Part shown: in pieces, positions 54,333-63,803 of the stretch | How positions within the stretch are numbered: position 1 is the first letter of the stretch | How the letters are laid out: each line of letters opens with the position of its first letter | Source: Rickettsia bellii RML369-C | Lineage (GTDB): Bacteria; Pseudomonadota; Alphaproteobacteria; Rickettsiales; Rickettsiaceae | DNA: 64,000 nucleotides | Direction: 5' to 3' | Assembly (NCBI RefSeq): GCF_000012385.1 | Contig: NC_007940.1 | Span: 186,001 to 250,000, forward strand | Notes under the pieces: model-generated | Database searches by the model: none | Seen by the model: the letters and a program-made list of their open reading frames with translations, nothing else | What the model was told of the DNA's origin: nothing | Position numbers and translations under genes: made by a program

Positions 54333-54373
54333 AAAAATAGGTTTAGAGTAAATATAAAAACACTCTAAACCTA
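54333..54373 (-). terminator. Rho-independent terminator of the small secreted protein gene
   Basis: A perfect 12-bp stem TAGGTTTAGAGT / ACTCTAAACCTA (54338-54349 with 54362-54373). On the minus strand it is followed by a T-rich tract, 40 bases after the stop of the gene ending at 54413. Confidence 0.8.
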
Positions 54374-54412
54374 CCTAAAATTTAACTTTAATAAATCTAA
54401 AAGAATTATCAA

Positions 54413-54697
54413 TTACATAGAAGCTGGCTTAGTTACTAATGCTTGAACTTCAGGTTTTAGCATATTATATTGATCCATTGTTAAGCCAGTATTCATCCAG
54501 TTTTGTACATCTGATGATAACTTACCATATTGATCAGCTGTTAAGCTTGCTAACCAACCATTTACAGAAGCAGAATCCATTTTCATGATAGCATCTGTAG
54601 TTACAGAAGCAGGATCAGGCATTTGTTGAGTTGTTGAAGAAGCAAATACTGGTGCTGAAAAAGCTAGAATTAATAGAATTTTCAATAAATTTTTCAT
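54413..54697 (-). CDS. Small secreted protein
   Basis: 94 residues with a Sec signal (MKKLL-like start, ILLILAFSAPVFA, cleavage before SSTTQ). The mature part has two similar blocks: VNGWLASLTADQYGKLSSDV and QNWMNTGLTMDQYNMLKPEV, each with a W..LT.DQY.xL pattern, so it looks like a short internal duplication. An AAGG-type ribosome-binding site and its own terminator support expression. Family not recognised. Confidence 0.75.
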   Translation of the reverse strand: MKNLLKILLILAFSAPVFASSTTQQMPDPASVTTDAIMKMDSASVNGWLASLTADQYGKLSSDVQNWMNTGLTMDQYNMLKPEVQALVTKPASM

Positions 54698-54822
54698 TTT
54701 ATAAACCTTTTTTGTTTTGTAAAGTTGATTATAACAAAGCTATAACAGCTTTCAAGCTAAATTACACTAAACCTTTGAAAATTTTTATGTAAGCAAATTT
54801 ATATTGTAGCAAATATATCATC

Positions 54823-55125
54823 CTGTCATCCCGTAGACGAGCTACAAGAGGCGTTATTGCGTAGATCGGTTTTCCAGTTGTCATTTCCGCATAGGCGGGA
54901 ATCCAGACTAAAGCGAGATAAATCGAGCTTTTATTTTTAAGAACTTATTGTATTTGTACTTTTTATTTGTGGATTCTCGCCTATGCGGGAAGACATTGCC
55001 CGCATGGATCATTTTCCCCTGTCATCCCGTGATTTATGAACTAGAGCCAGTTAAAAATACTAATAAAATTAGTATTATTTATTATTTTCTGGATCTAGTT
55101 AGCAAGCCACGGCATTGTAAGAAAA
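54823..55125. repeat. Composite palindromic repeats left of the IS
   Basis: Successive halves: GTCATCCCGTAGACGAGC, GTCATTTCCGCATAGGCGGG with AATCCAG, GCCTATGCGGGAAGACATTGC, GTCATCCCGTGATTTATG, inner AATACTAATAAAATTAGTATT at about 55049-55069, and a right arm that stops abruptly at CAAGCCACGGCATTG (55124). Confidence 0.75.
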
Positions 55126-55133
55126 GAAAGTGA

Positions 55134-55360
55134 TATAATATAAGTTATAAATGTAATATAAACATTTATAAGAGAGTGTTAATACCCTATATCATGATAT
55201 AGGGTATTAAGCGGGCATAAGCGACCGTCACGGCATAGGTTTTATACGACCGGAGTCACAAGGTACTATAGCCCGACTCTCGAGAAGTTTGAATAGTTGG
55301 AAGGGATGCGATAAGCACGCCCGATTACAATCCTAAACAATATAAAATCTCGAGGTACAT
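55134..55360 (+). ncRNA. Candidate IS110 bridge RNA region
   Basis: The non-coding end starts with a TATAAT box at 55134-55139. It has a perfect 28-base palindrome at 55181-55208 and a long-range stem CGGGC (55212-55216) with GCCCG (55271-55275) enclosing a CCGTCACGG hairpin (55225-55233). It ends just before the transposase start. IS110-group elements encode a bridge RNA in this position. The RNA itself is inferred; loops for target and donor cannot be assigned here. Confidence 0.45.
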
Positions 55361-56317
55361 ATGATAAAATATCACAAACATATAGGAATTGATATAGGAA
55401 AATATAATTTTGTAGTAGGAATAGAGGGCATAAAAGATACAAAAGAATATGAGAATACAAGTTTCGGTATATTTGAATTTATTAATGATAATAAGGATAT
55501 TTTAGCAAACTCTCTAACTGTAGTTGAAACAACAGGCGGATATGAACTAGAGTTATTGTATAGCTTATGTGAAAGAGGTTATGTAGTACATAGAGCAGAT
55601 GCAAGAAAGGTAAAGAATTTTATCAGATCATATGGTAATAGTGCAAAAACAGATAAGTTAGATGCTAAAGCATTAGGATTATATGGTAAGGAGCGAGCAG
55701 ATAAGCTTGAAGTATTTAAGCCTGAATCAAAACAAAATATACAATTATTTCGGTTAGTACAAAGACGGAATGATTTAAAGCAAATGTTAGTTGCCGAAAA
55801 GAATAGATTACAACAAGCAAATACAGATAAGTTTGTTAAAAATAGCTGTATAAATATGATAGATGTTTTAAGTAATCAAATTACAGAGATTACTAATCAG
55901 GTAGAAGTGATTATATCATCAGATCAGCTGTTAAAAGCAAAGCATGAGATATTGAAAGAGATAAATGGCATTGGTAATATAGTTGCTTTTGAGTTATTAA
56001 TATTATTACCGGAGTTAGGGAAGTTAACAAGACGGCAGATTGCTTCTCTTGCAGGGCTTGCTCCAAAAGCTAATGATAGTGGTAAATATCAAGGATATAG
56101 AAAGGTAGGACATGGTAGAGCAGGAGTCAAGCCTATACTATTCCTTGCTGCTATGTCAGCCCGTAATAGCAAGACTTCTGGTTTAAGACTCTTTTATGAG
56201 CGACTCATTAACAATGGTAAAAAGAAAATGGTCGCTCTTACCGCTTTAATGCGTAAAATTATTGTCATCGCTAATGCTAAATTAAAATCTCTTCTTTTTA
56301 ATTTAAAACATAGTTGA
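55361..56317 (+). CDS. IS110-family transposase
   Basis: A 318-residue DEDD recombinase. RuvC-like acidic residues are Asp11 (GIDIGK), Glu56 (VVETTGGYE), Asp98 and Asp101 (KTDKLDAKAL). The C-terminal Tnp_20 domain has the catalytic Ser240 in APKANDSGKYQG, followed by RKVGHGRAGVKPILFLAA. Full length, no frameshift, so the element may be active. Confidence 0.95.
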   Translation: MIKYHKHIGIDIGKYNFVVGIEGIKDTKEYENTSFGIFEFINDNKDILANSLTVVETTGGYELELLYSLCERGYVVHRADARKVKNFIRSYGNSAKTDKLDAKALGLYGKERADKLEVFKPESKQNIQLFRLVQRRNDLKQMLVAEKNRLQQANTDKFVKNSCINMIDVLSNQITEITNQVEVIISSDQLLKAKHEILKEINGIGNIVAFELLILLPELGKLTRRQIASLAGLAPKANDSGKYQGYRKVGHGRAGVKPILFLAAMSARNSKTSGLRLFYERLINNGKKKMVALTALMRKIIVIANAKLKSLLFNLKHS

Positions 56318-56318
56318 T

Positions 56319-56380
56319 GACATTGAAAGTGCTTTTCGATCCACGCAACAATGCCTTCCCGCATAGGCGGGAATGACATA
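56319..56380. repeat. Palindromic repeat right of the IS
   Basis: GATGACATTGAAAGTGCTTT with CGATCCACGC, followed by a CCCGCATAGGCGGGAATGAC palindrome. It looks like the missing right-hand half of the repeat interrupted at 55124. Confidence 0.75.
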
Positions 56381-56390
56381 TGAACCTTAA

Positions 56391-57197
56391 TTATATCAAA
56401 CTAGCCAAGGATAAATAATCGTTAGGGGTAAGGTTTTCTGCTCGGCAATTATCGCTTATATTTAGCTTAGCTAAAAGTTCAGATATGTTAGGGGCAAGGT
56501 TTTTTAGCGATGATTTAATCATTTTTCGGCGTCCTGCAAAAGCCATTTTAGTTATCAATTCAACTTTACTTATTAAATCACTATTAGGAATATTTTCTAA
56601 AGGAGTCAGTTTAACTATTGCTGAATATACTTTAGGGGGCGGGTAAAAAGCTGTAGGTGCTACATCAAAGCATTTTTCTACTGTTGCAATTAAGCTGCAT
56701 ATTACCGATAACCTGCCATATGCTTTGGTCGAGGGTTTAGCACAAATCCGCTCCACTACTTCTTTTTGTAGCATCAATGTCATGCTAGCAACAAGGCTTG
56801 ATTCTTTTAGCCATCTGATTACTAGTTCAGTTCCTATATGATAAGGTAGATTAGAAATGATAGTTATCTTGTTAGTATTTAAATCGCTTAATTTAAGTTT
56901 AAGAGCGTCTTGTTTTATGATATTTAGATTAGGGTGATATTGCTTAATCTCGTTAAGTAAAGGGATGCATCTTTCATCTGTTTCAATAACTGTTAAAAGT
57001 TTTGGATTTTTGTGTAATATCGATCTAGTAAGTCCGCCTGTACCTGGTCCTATTTCTAGAACGTTACTATTTTCTTCAAGTCCACTAGCTCGTACGATCT
57101 TATCGCATAAACTACCATCAAAAATGAAATTCTGACCATGCTTTTTGAGAGGATGGATTTGATGGCTTGCTGCATGTTTAGCAATTGATGGAAGCAT
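56391..57197 (-). CDS. rsmA: 16S rRNA A1518/A1519 dimethyltransferase
   Basis: RsmA (KsgA) dimethylates two adenines near the 3' end of 16S rRNA. 268 residues with [18 protein letters not shown], the SAM motif [16 protein letters not shown], and the catalytic [15 protein letters not shown]-terminal [14 protein letters not shown] and [15 protein letters not shown] complete the family pattern. Confidence 0.96.
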   Translation of the reverse strand: MLPSIAKHAASHQIHPLKKHGQNFIFDGSLCDKIVRASGLEENSNVLEIGPGTGGLTRSILHKNPKLLTVIETDERCIPLLNEIKQYHPNLNIIKQDALKLKLSDLNTNKITIISNLPYHIGTELVIRWLKESSLVASMTLMLQKEVVERICAKPSTKAYGRLSVICSLIATVEKCFDVAPTAFYPPPKVYSAIVKLTPLENIPNSDLISKVELITKMAFAGRRKMIKSSLKNLAPNISELLAKLNISDNCRAENLTPNDYLSLASLI

Positions 57198-57223
57198 ATT
57201 TAAGTTATAGTTAGTTTTTTATA

Positions 57224-57430
57224 GGCATTGTTGTGTGGATCGAAAAACACGCATGGTGTCATCCCGTGGCTTGTCCACGGGATCCAGCATAAAGCGAGAT
57301 AAAATCGAGCTTTTAATTTTAAAAATTTGCTGTATTTATGTTTATTTTTCTGGATACCGTGGTCAAGCCACGGTATGACATCGAGGGCGTTTTTCGATCC
57401 ATGCAACAATGCCGCCACGGGATGACAAAT
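57224..57430. repeat. Composite palindromic repeat
   Basis: Contains GTCATCCCGTGGCTTGTCCACGG (57259 onward), an AT-rich centre with AAAGCGAGATAAAATCGAGC, CTGGATACCGTGGTCAAGCC with GGTATGAC, and a CATGCAACAATGCC end. An open frame on the minus strand here is repeat sequence only. Confidence 0.85.
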
Positions 57431-57465
57431 GGTGGCTTGAGTCACGCTTTGCCATCAGGTAACAA

Positions 57466-58251
57466 TTATGGATTTTTAAAATTAGCAATTACCGGTATAT
57501 GATCAGAGGGTTTTTCCTTAGTTCTTAAATTATAATCCATATAGCAATTTTCCAGATAGTCAATGCTATTATTGCTACCAAGAATCATATCTATTCTCAT
57601 ACCTTTATTTTGTTCAAAACATCCAGCTCTATAGTCCCACCATGAAAATTCTTGTTTTTTGGGATGTAAGAACCTATAACAATCTTCAAATCCAGAATTT
57701 AAAATAGTTCGCATTTTCTTTTGTTCAATTTCTGTAAAGCAGGTAGTATTTGCAAGGGCTGTAGGTGAATATACATCAATATCAAAAGGTGCAATATTAA
57801 AATCACCACCTATAATAGTTTTTTCATCAAAAGATTTTTTGCTTGATAGATAATTAAAAAAACTATCATAGAATGCCAGTTTTGCCGTAAATTTATCGCT
57901 ACCCACCATTGAGCCATTAGGAGCATATAAAGAAATGATATTACAAAATCCGATAGGTAATGATATTCTTGCTTCTATAAATCTTGCTTGATCAGAACAG
58001 TGATTATTTGGAAAATCCTTAACTATTTCATCAGCAGGAAATTTTGAAAGAATAGCAACACCATTATACGATTTCTGCCCATGAACATAAAAATTATAAG
58101 GTAGATCAGATAACTCCTCGAAAGGAAATTTATCACTTTCGCATTTTAATTCTTGTAATAATAAAACATCAGGATTTTCATTTGCTAAAAAATCACGCAA
58201 TATATTAATTCGCATTTTTATGGAATTAATATTCCAAGTAGCAATCTTCAT
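57466..58251 (-). CDS. xth: Exodeoxyribonuclease III family AP endonuclease
   Basis: A 261-residue ExoIII/ExoA enzyme for base-excision repair. Motifs: KIATWNINSIKMR, LLLQELKCE (metal Glu), SLYAPNGS, GGDFNIAP (catalytic Asp/Asn), and FSWWDYRAG..RIDMILGS with the final SDHIPVIANF (His). Complete. Confidence 0.95.
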   Translation of the reverse strand: MKIATWNINSIKMRINILRDFLANENPDVLLLQELKCESDKFPFEELSDLPYNFYVHGQKSYNGVAILSKFPADEIVKDFPNNHCSDQARFIEARISLPIGFCNIISLYAPNGSMVGSDKFTAKLAFYDSFFNYLSSKKSFDEKTIIGGDFNIAPFDIDVYSPTALANTTCFTEIEQKKMRTILNSGFEDCYRFLHPKKQEFSWWDYRAGCFEQNKGMRIDMILGSNNSIDYLENCYMDYNLRTKEKPSDHIPVIANFKNP

Positions 58252-58311
58252 TAAACCTCTCGTGCAAAACCTAATTTTTCTTTATAAAATAAGTTATGTA
58301 AGAAGTCTATT

Positions 58312-59896
58312 TTATTTTTCTGCACCACTTTCTGCTTCGCTAGTTGTTACTTCCTTATTGCGGAATCGCCACTTACGGAAACCAAAATGATAAAGTAAAA
58401 GATGAGTAACAAAGGCACTGATAATTATTATAATCATAGAATATTTTATCGTATCGTAATTTGGATTAGCACCATACATATCTAACAATATACTAAAGAC
58501 TAAAGCCCATATTAGTGTTATTTCAATACTAAGACCTTTTGGTACTCTTTTTACAGAATTTTCTCCAATAATAAAATCTCTAATTATAATTCCACCGTTA
58601 GAAGTAAGGAATGCGAATAATGGACCCCAAAAATTTAAAGGTTCAATTTTCTGAATAATAACCATTGCAACACCGATAATTATAAAAGCCGATTGTCCGA
58701 ATGCATCACAAACTGCGATTGTATTGTTTAAAGAATTTTCTAAATAACTATCTTCGGTAATTTGTTTATTATAATAACTAAATAGTTTGACAGCGATAAA
58801 ACCAAGTAGCACCACTGTAAATATATAATAAAAATAAGATGGGGTGAAATATAGATTTAAATGTCCTGTATCGTGATTTATTATTAGATCAAGCATTATA
58901 CAGCTGCTAACAGATGGCAATATTGCCAATAAAAACGTACCGAATAAGGTACTATTATTTTTTATACCTAGAATAATTCCAGAAAAAGCAAAAGCAATGC
59001 TGCCAAGTAATCCTATTATATGACACCAGTGTGAGTCGATAGATTTCGGCAGTAAAATATGATAAATGTAAGTTTTAACAATTTTTTTATATTCGTTACT
59101 TGCAAGAAAATCATCTATAGCAAAATTAAATTGTTCAACTACATTTAAAGATACGGTTTTTTTTACTGAACATCAAATGTAACGGGGTTTTAATATTTAA
59201 AGGAACTTCTACTATTTTTCTATCTGTAGGTTTGCTTAAAATATTAACTGAACCGACTATTTTATCGCTAATAAAACCATCAATCTCTTTTTTTACCATC
59301 CCATTTATTAATTCTACATTATTTTGATATATTTTAATTATATCTTGGTTTTTATCGTCAAATAAAAAATTTGTGAATTTTTGTTCTCCATATATCGTAC
59401 CTTTTACTATTCCAATCTGAAGATTAAATAAGCGTATTTGTGCCATTAATTCATCACTATTTTGAAAACTTAGTTTTTTAGCTAATTGTTCGATAATAAA
59501 TAAAGAGAATTCTTCCATACGATATGGCTTTGAAAAATAAGCGTAATTATTTCTCTCATCAGTATAAGTAGCACCTGCAGTCATGTCAGCAGCACCGCTT
59601 TGAATATCTAACTGATCTTGATACCAATTATCTTGGTGGTACTCGATATTAATACCTATTTTTGCAGCAAGAGCATTAATTAATTCAATATCCATACCAG
59701 AAACATTAGCACTACCATTTGAAGTAACCATCCAATATTGATAAGGTTCATTTATATACCAAGCAGTTGTTAAAGTTTTTTTATCAGGTAAGTTTTCGCA
59801 TTCTAAAGCTGCTTCTTGTTTAGGTATTGAATTGCTTAAGGAATAAAAACTTTTTAAAATAATTAATATAAAAATAAAAAGTTTGAAAATTTTCAT
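58312..59896 (-). pseudogene. Solute-binding protein / TRIC-channel fusion, frameshifted
   Basis: The upstream frame (to 59135) starts at ATG 59896 with a Sec signal, then an SBP_bac_3 amino-acid-binding domain (LTTAWYINEPYQYW, SGMDIELINALAAKIG, GAADMTAGATYTDER, GIVKGTIYGE). It stops just after MFSKKN. Eight T at 59157-59164 (A on the coding strand) are the switch point: the other frame continues SLNVVEQFNFAIDDFLASNE and runs through membrane helices to 58312. That part is a TRIC/UPF0126 channel (GSIAFAFSGIILGI, SNGGIIIRDFIIGE). A single A indel therefore splits one ~528-codon gene. Confidence 0.75.
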
Positions 59897-59920
59897 TTCT
59901 TCACACACCTTAAAATAAAA

Positions 59921-61249
59921 TTAATCACGAACTGCTTTAATATTCCCATCAAAAAATTGTATATTTAAAACTTTTTCAGTAGTAGTTTTAGAAGATACAA
60001 AATTACCTGATTCCCCTTTAACTATAGCAAAGCCACGCTTTAGTACATTATGATAGTCTAAGCTTAATAGTAACAGACTATTTAATTCTAATTTATACTC
60101 AAAATTTTTCAAAGTATTATTTGCCGATTTTATGATATAAGCAGCTTTATGTGTTAATTCGAGTGTCTTATAAGTAATGATTTTATGAGGATGGATTCTT
60201 TCTTTTGAAAATGATTTAAGCTTTGTTTCTTTTAAACTAATTAGGCATGGTAAGGAGTCTAATAGGTTAAAGCCTGTTTCATCGAGTAATTGTTGTTTAT
60301 GATTTATATAATGGGCAAGATACCTATTTATTTTATCATAATTTGTAATAGCTTGTTCATGATTTTTAACTAGCTGTTTAGTATTAGTTACTAATACTTT
60401 TTCATAAGATTGCAGAGTACTATTTAAAATAGACCGCACAGGTACAGCAAATTCAGCGGCAGCAGTCGGGGTAGGGGCTCTTTTATCGGCTGCTAAATCT
60501 ATCAAAGTATAATCCACTTCGTGACCTACAGCTGAGATAATAGGAATTTTTGAGTTATAAGTAGCACGCACTAGTACTTCGTCATTGAACGACCAAAGGT
60601 CTTCGATAGAACCACCGCCTCTTGCAACTATTATAACGTCCGGCTTATTTGCTTCTTCTAGCTTGTTAAAACCATCTATGGCTTCAGCAATCTCATTACC
60701 AGAATTCTCGCCTTGCACACTAACAGGCCATATTATTACATGAGTTGGAAAACGTTCACGGATTCGGTGAATAATATCTTGTATAACAGCACCAGTTATT
60801 GAAGTTATAACGCCTATTTTATTAGGTAAAAATGGTATAGGTTTACGTATTTTGTTAAATAATCCCTCTTTTTCTAAACGTGCTTTACGTTCGTTTAGAA
60901 TTTGTACCATAGCTCCGAGTCCTGCGGGCTGTAAATTCTCGACTGATAGCTGATAACGTGAATTGCCCGCATAACTCGAAAGCTTGCCGCTAATTACTAC
61001 TTCCATCCCGTCATTTAACGGAAACTTGATTTTAGCAAGAATAGGACGCCAGCAAGTGCAAGCTAAAATTGCAGTGTTTTCTTTTAAGTTAAAATAAGCA
61101 TGCCCTGAACTAGCTATTTTTAAGCCAGAAATCTCGCCTTTTACTTTAATATAACCAAAATTATTTTCTAATAATTCTTTAATTTTGTTAGAAATTTCAC
61201 TAACGGAAAATTCTTTAGTAGTTTGACTGGAAGTAAAATTATCTAGCAT
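59921..61249 (-). CDS. xseA: Exodeoxyribonuclease VII large subunit
   Basis: XseA degrades single-stranded DNA in repair. 442 residues: N-terminal OB domain ([38 protein letters not shown]), the catalytic region [16 protein letters not shown] and [36 protein letters not shown] with [10 protein letters not shown], then a coiled coil and a C-terminal LKRGFAIVK segment. Complete. Confidence 0.96.
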
Positions 61250-61287
61250 TTTATTAATATTTGGTTTTTGGCTAAGGGTAGGTGCTA

Positions 61288-61382
61288 TCCGTCATTGCGA
61301 GAAGAAACTGCAAGTTTCGACGAAGCAATCTCGGGAGGTTTATACGAGATTGTAGCAAAGCTTCGCTCCTCGCAATGACGTT
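61288..61382. repeat. Palindromic repeat, CATTGCGAG class
   Basis: CGTCATTGCGAGAAG..GACGAAGCAATCTCG and GAGATTGTAGC..CTCGCAATGACG form a hairpin of about 95 bases between the divergent xseA and lptD genes. Confidence 0.85.
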
Positions 61383-61501
61383 TATCATCCCAATAGAATA
61401 ACCCTCCAATACTCAAAAGAGCAAGCAAAATTTTTATTATTTGCTATATTAATAATAGCTTGCTATTATTTCCTACTATTTAAATATTTGGTTAATGATA
61501 A

Positions 61502-63640
61502 ATGCTACGGGTAATATTTCTATTTATTATCGTAATATCTCCTTTGTTTAGTTTCGCAAATAGCTTGACAAAAAGCAGCGGCGTTAAAATTAATAATTTA
61601 ATTGCTGATTTTGTAGAATATAATGAAAATGAGGGATTAATATATGCTAAAGGTAATTTAAAAATTCTTACGGATGACCATTTACTAACAGCAGATAATT
61701 TACTTTATGACGTAAATAATGATATTTTGTGGGTAGAGGGTAATGTAAGAGTTAAAGATAAAGACAATAGAATTACATTAGGTGATAAGGCAATCTTAAA
61801 AAATGAATTTAAACAAGGCGTAGTGTCTAAATTTATTATGCTTTTCAATAATAATAGCCTTTTAGTTGCTAAGCTCGCTGAAAGAATAGATGAAAATAAT
61901 ATACGGCTTCATTATGCTAAGTTTACTCCCTGCGAAGTTACTTGTAGTGGAAATCCTCTCTGGCAAATTTCTGCTAAAAATACTGATATTCATTCTGCCG
62001 AGCATAAAATAGTTTATAAAAATGTATTTTTCGAGGTATATGGTATACCAGTTTTTTACTTACCATATTTTTTTCATCCAACTCCGTCAGCTCCTGCTTC
62101 CTCAGGTCTACTAGTGCCAGATGTGAAGAATGGAAGATTTGGAGTGCCTCTATATTTGCGTGCAAAACCTAATATGGATTTTACATTAACTCCAAGAGTT
62201 TTTAATAAAGACCCAATTTTTGAGCTAGAAGGGCGTTATAGACCAAATAATACCGATAATATAAGTTTTGATGGTAGTTATGGTAGACTACCTTATCTTC
62301 TAGAAAAAAATGGAGATAAAATAAAGGATAAAAAAATCTCTTCCTATCATTATATTGTAAATGGTAATTTTTATAGTAGTGATAAAGTTTATAATTATGG
62401 TTTTAAAGCAGAGCGTACGTCTGATAAAGCTTATTTAAAAAATTATTATAATAACTATGCTTCATACCTAACTTCTAGGGTATTTTTAAATAAAATTCAT
62501 AAGGCGGATTATTTTCAGATAGAAGCTTTAACTTCGCAAGGGTTAGGTAGTAATGATAGTAGATCTAACTATCCGCTAGTATTACCAAAAATCACTACAA
62601 AAAATGTAATAAGTCTAAATGATGACGAAAGTAGGCATATCGTTATCGAAAATAACACTTCAATGTATAAAGAAAGGATAGGAAAGCAGCTTACTAGAAC
62701 TTCTCTACAATTATCTTATATTCATAATCTTATGACTTCTTCGGGACAAATTTTTGAGTTTGTTGCTCGGGATAGAGGAGATTTTTATATAACAAAACAG
62801 GCTTATTTTGAGAGAACAAGATCAGCTAAATCGCTTCAACGTAATATACCAGAATTTCAAACTTTATGGCGTTATCCATTCGCAGGTGCTATAACAAAAA
62901 CAATAAATGTACTTATTGAGCCGATAGTTTCTTTTACTATAGGGCGTAAATTATCCAGTAAAGATATGAAGTTTGTTATAATTGATCCTATAAAATATGA
63001 GCTATCAGGAAAAAACCTCTTCTTATCAAATCGTTATAGCGGTATTGATTGCCATGATTTTGGTAATAGATTAAATTATGGTTTAAACGCTAGTTTTGCT
63101 AAAGAACAAAATTATTTAAGATTGTTTTTAGGTCAGTCTCTTAATACTAGATATAGTGTATATCAGAAAGCAAGTGATACTGAAAATGTTGGTAAAATTT
63201 CAGGAAATATTTATGATAATTTAGAATTATTTTATGATTTCCGAAAAAATAGATATTTTAAGCCTATACGTGATGAGGTAGGAGCTAATTTATATTATGG
63301 TAGAATAAGTTTAACCGGGAGTCTTATTCAGCTTACAAATCTTAAAAAGTATTATAGAGCAGAAGAGATGCAGCTTTCAAGTAATCGAGCAAGACAATTT
63401 TACGGAAATGTCAATTACCAATTGACAGATAATTGGTCTGTTGGAATTGGTGGACGTATTGATCTTTCAAAAGGCTCAGCAGATTTATTGACTAGGATTA
63501 TTAGAGTGACATATGCTAAAGATTGTGTTAGAATCGCAACTAAGATTTATTCTGATTATTTATCCGATGAAAGTAGAGGAATTAAAAAAACTAAATCCTC
63601 GTTTACTATTTCTGTTGGTTTAAGAGTCCTGAATATGTAG
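61502..63640 (+). CDS. lptD: LPS-assembly protein LptD
   Basis: LptD with LptE inserts lipopolysaccharide into the outer membrane. 712 residues: Sec signal (VIFLFIIVISPLFSFA), an OstA/LptA-like periplasmic domain (~30-150, ADFVEYNENEGLIYAKGN, DNLLYDVNNDILWVEGNV), then the barrel with YFFHPTPSAPASSGLLVPD at its entrance and many beta strands. Two cysteine pairs (CEVTC, and CHDF/CVRI in the barrel) could support disulfides. surA follows, a pairing common in proteobacteria. Confidence 0.95.
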   Translation: MLRVIFLFIIVISPLFSFANSLTKSSGVKINNLIADFVEYNENEGLIYAKGNLKILTDDHLLTADNLLYDVNNDILWVEGNVRVKDKDNRITLGDKAILKNEFKQGVVSKFIMLFNNNSLLVAKLAERIDENNIRLHYAKFTPCEVTCSGNPLWQISAKNTDIHSAEHKIVYKNVFFEVYGIPVFYLPYFFHPTPSAPASSGLLVPDVKNGRFGVPLYLRAKPNMDFTLTPRVFNKDPIFELEGRYRPNNTDNISFDGSYGRLPYLLEKNGDKIKDKKISSYHYIVNGNFYSSDKVYNYGFKAERTSDKAYLKNYYNNYASYLTSRVFLNKIHKADYFQIEALTSQGLGSNDSRSNYPLVLPKITTKNVISLNDDESRHIVIENNTSMYKERIGKQLTRTSLQLSYIHNLMTSSGQIFEFVARDRGDFYITKQAYFERTRSAKSLQRNIPEFQTLWRYPFAGAITKTINVLIEPIVSFTIGRKLSSKDMKFVIIDPIKYELSGKNLFLSNRYSGIDCHDFGNRLNYGLNASFAKEQNYLRLFLGQSLNTRYSVYQKASDTENVGKISGNIYDNLELFYDFRKNRYFKPIRDEVGANLYYGRISLTGSLIQLTNLKKYYRAEEMQLSSNRARQFYGNVNYQLTDNWSVGIGGRIDLSKGSADLLTRIIRVTYAKDCVRIATKIYSDYLSDESRGIKKTKSSFTISVGLRVLNM

Positions 63641-63766
63641 TATACTCGTTTTATTTGAAAAATTGGCTACGTTGTCTTTTGCTGATAATCCTCACGTACT
63701 ATATGTATGCTCCGGTTATCATCTGGGGGACGCCTTGCTCTTTTCCAAATAAAACTTCGTCTACTA
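63641..63766. repeat. Post-stop hairpin repeat, copy 2
   Basis: Begins at the base after the lptD stop. Arms GTTTTATTTGAAAAA and TTTTCCAAATAAAAC pair. It shares TATACTCG, GGCTACG and CCTTGCTCTTTTCC with the 28128 copy. Confidence 0.8.
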
Positions 63767-63803
63767 AATTGTATTAATATTACATAATATTACAGAGTTA
63801 AAT

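Larger units (their letters stand above)
55125..56330 (+). mobile_element. IS110-family insertion sequence
   Basis: A transposase gene (55361-56317) with a structured non-coding 5' region of about 235 bases and a very short 3' region, as in the IS110 group. No terminal inverted repeats are seen, as expected. The left repeat cluster breaks off at 55124 and its expected continuation (GATGACATTGAAAGTGC) resumes at 56319, so boundaries near 55125 and 56318-56330 are inferred from that interruption. Confidence 0.7.

Noticed and set aside
57200..57445. 81-codon open frame on the minus strand between rsmA and xth
   Set aside because: The text (VIPWLDHGIQKN, IPWTSHGMTP) is the usual translation of the palindromic repeat at 57224-57430.
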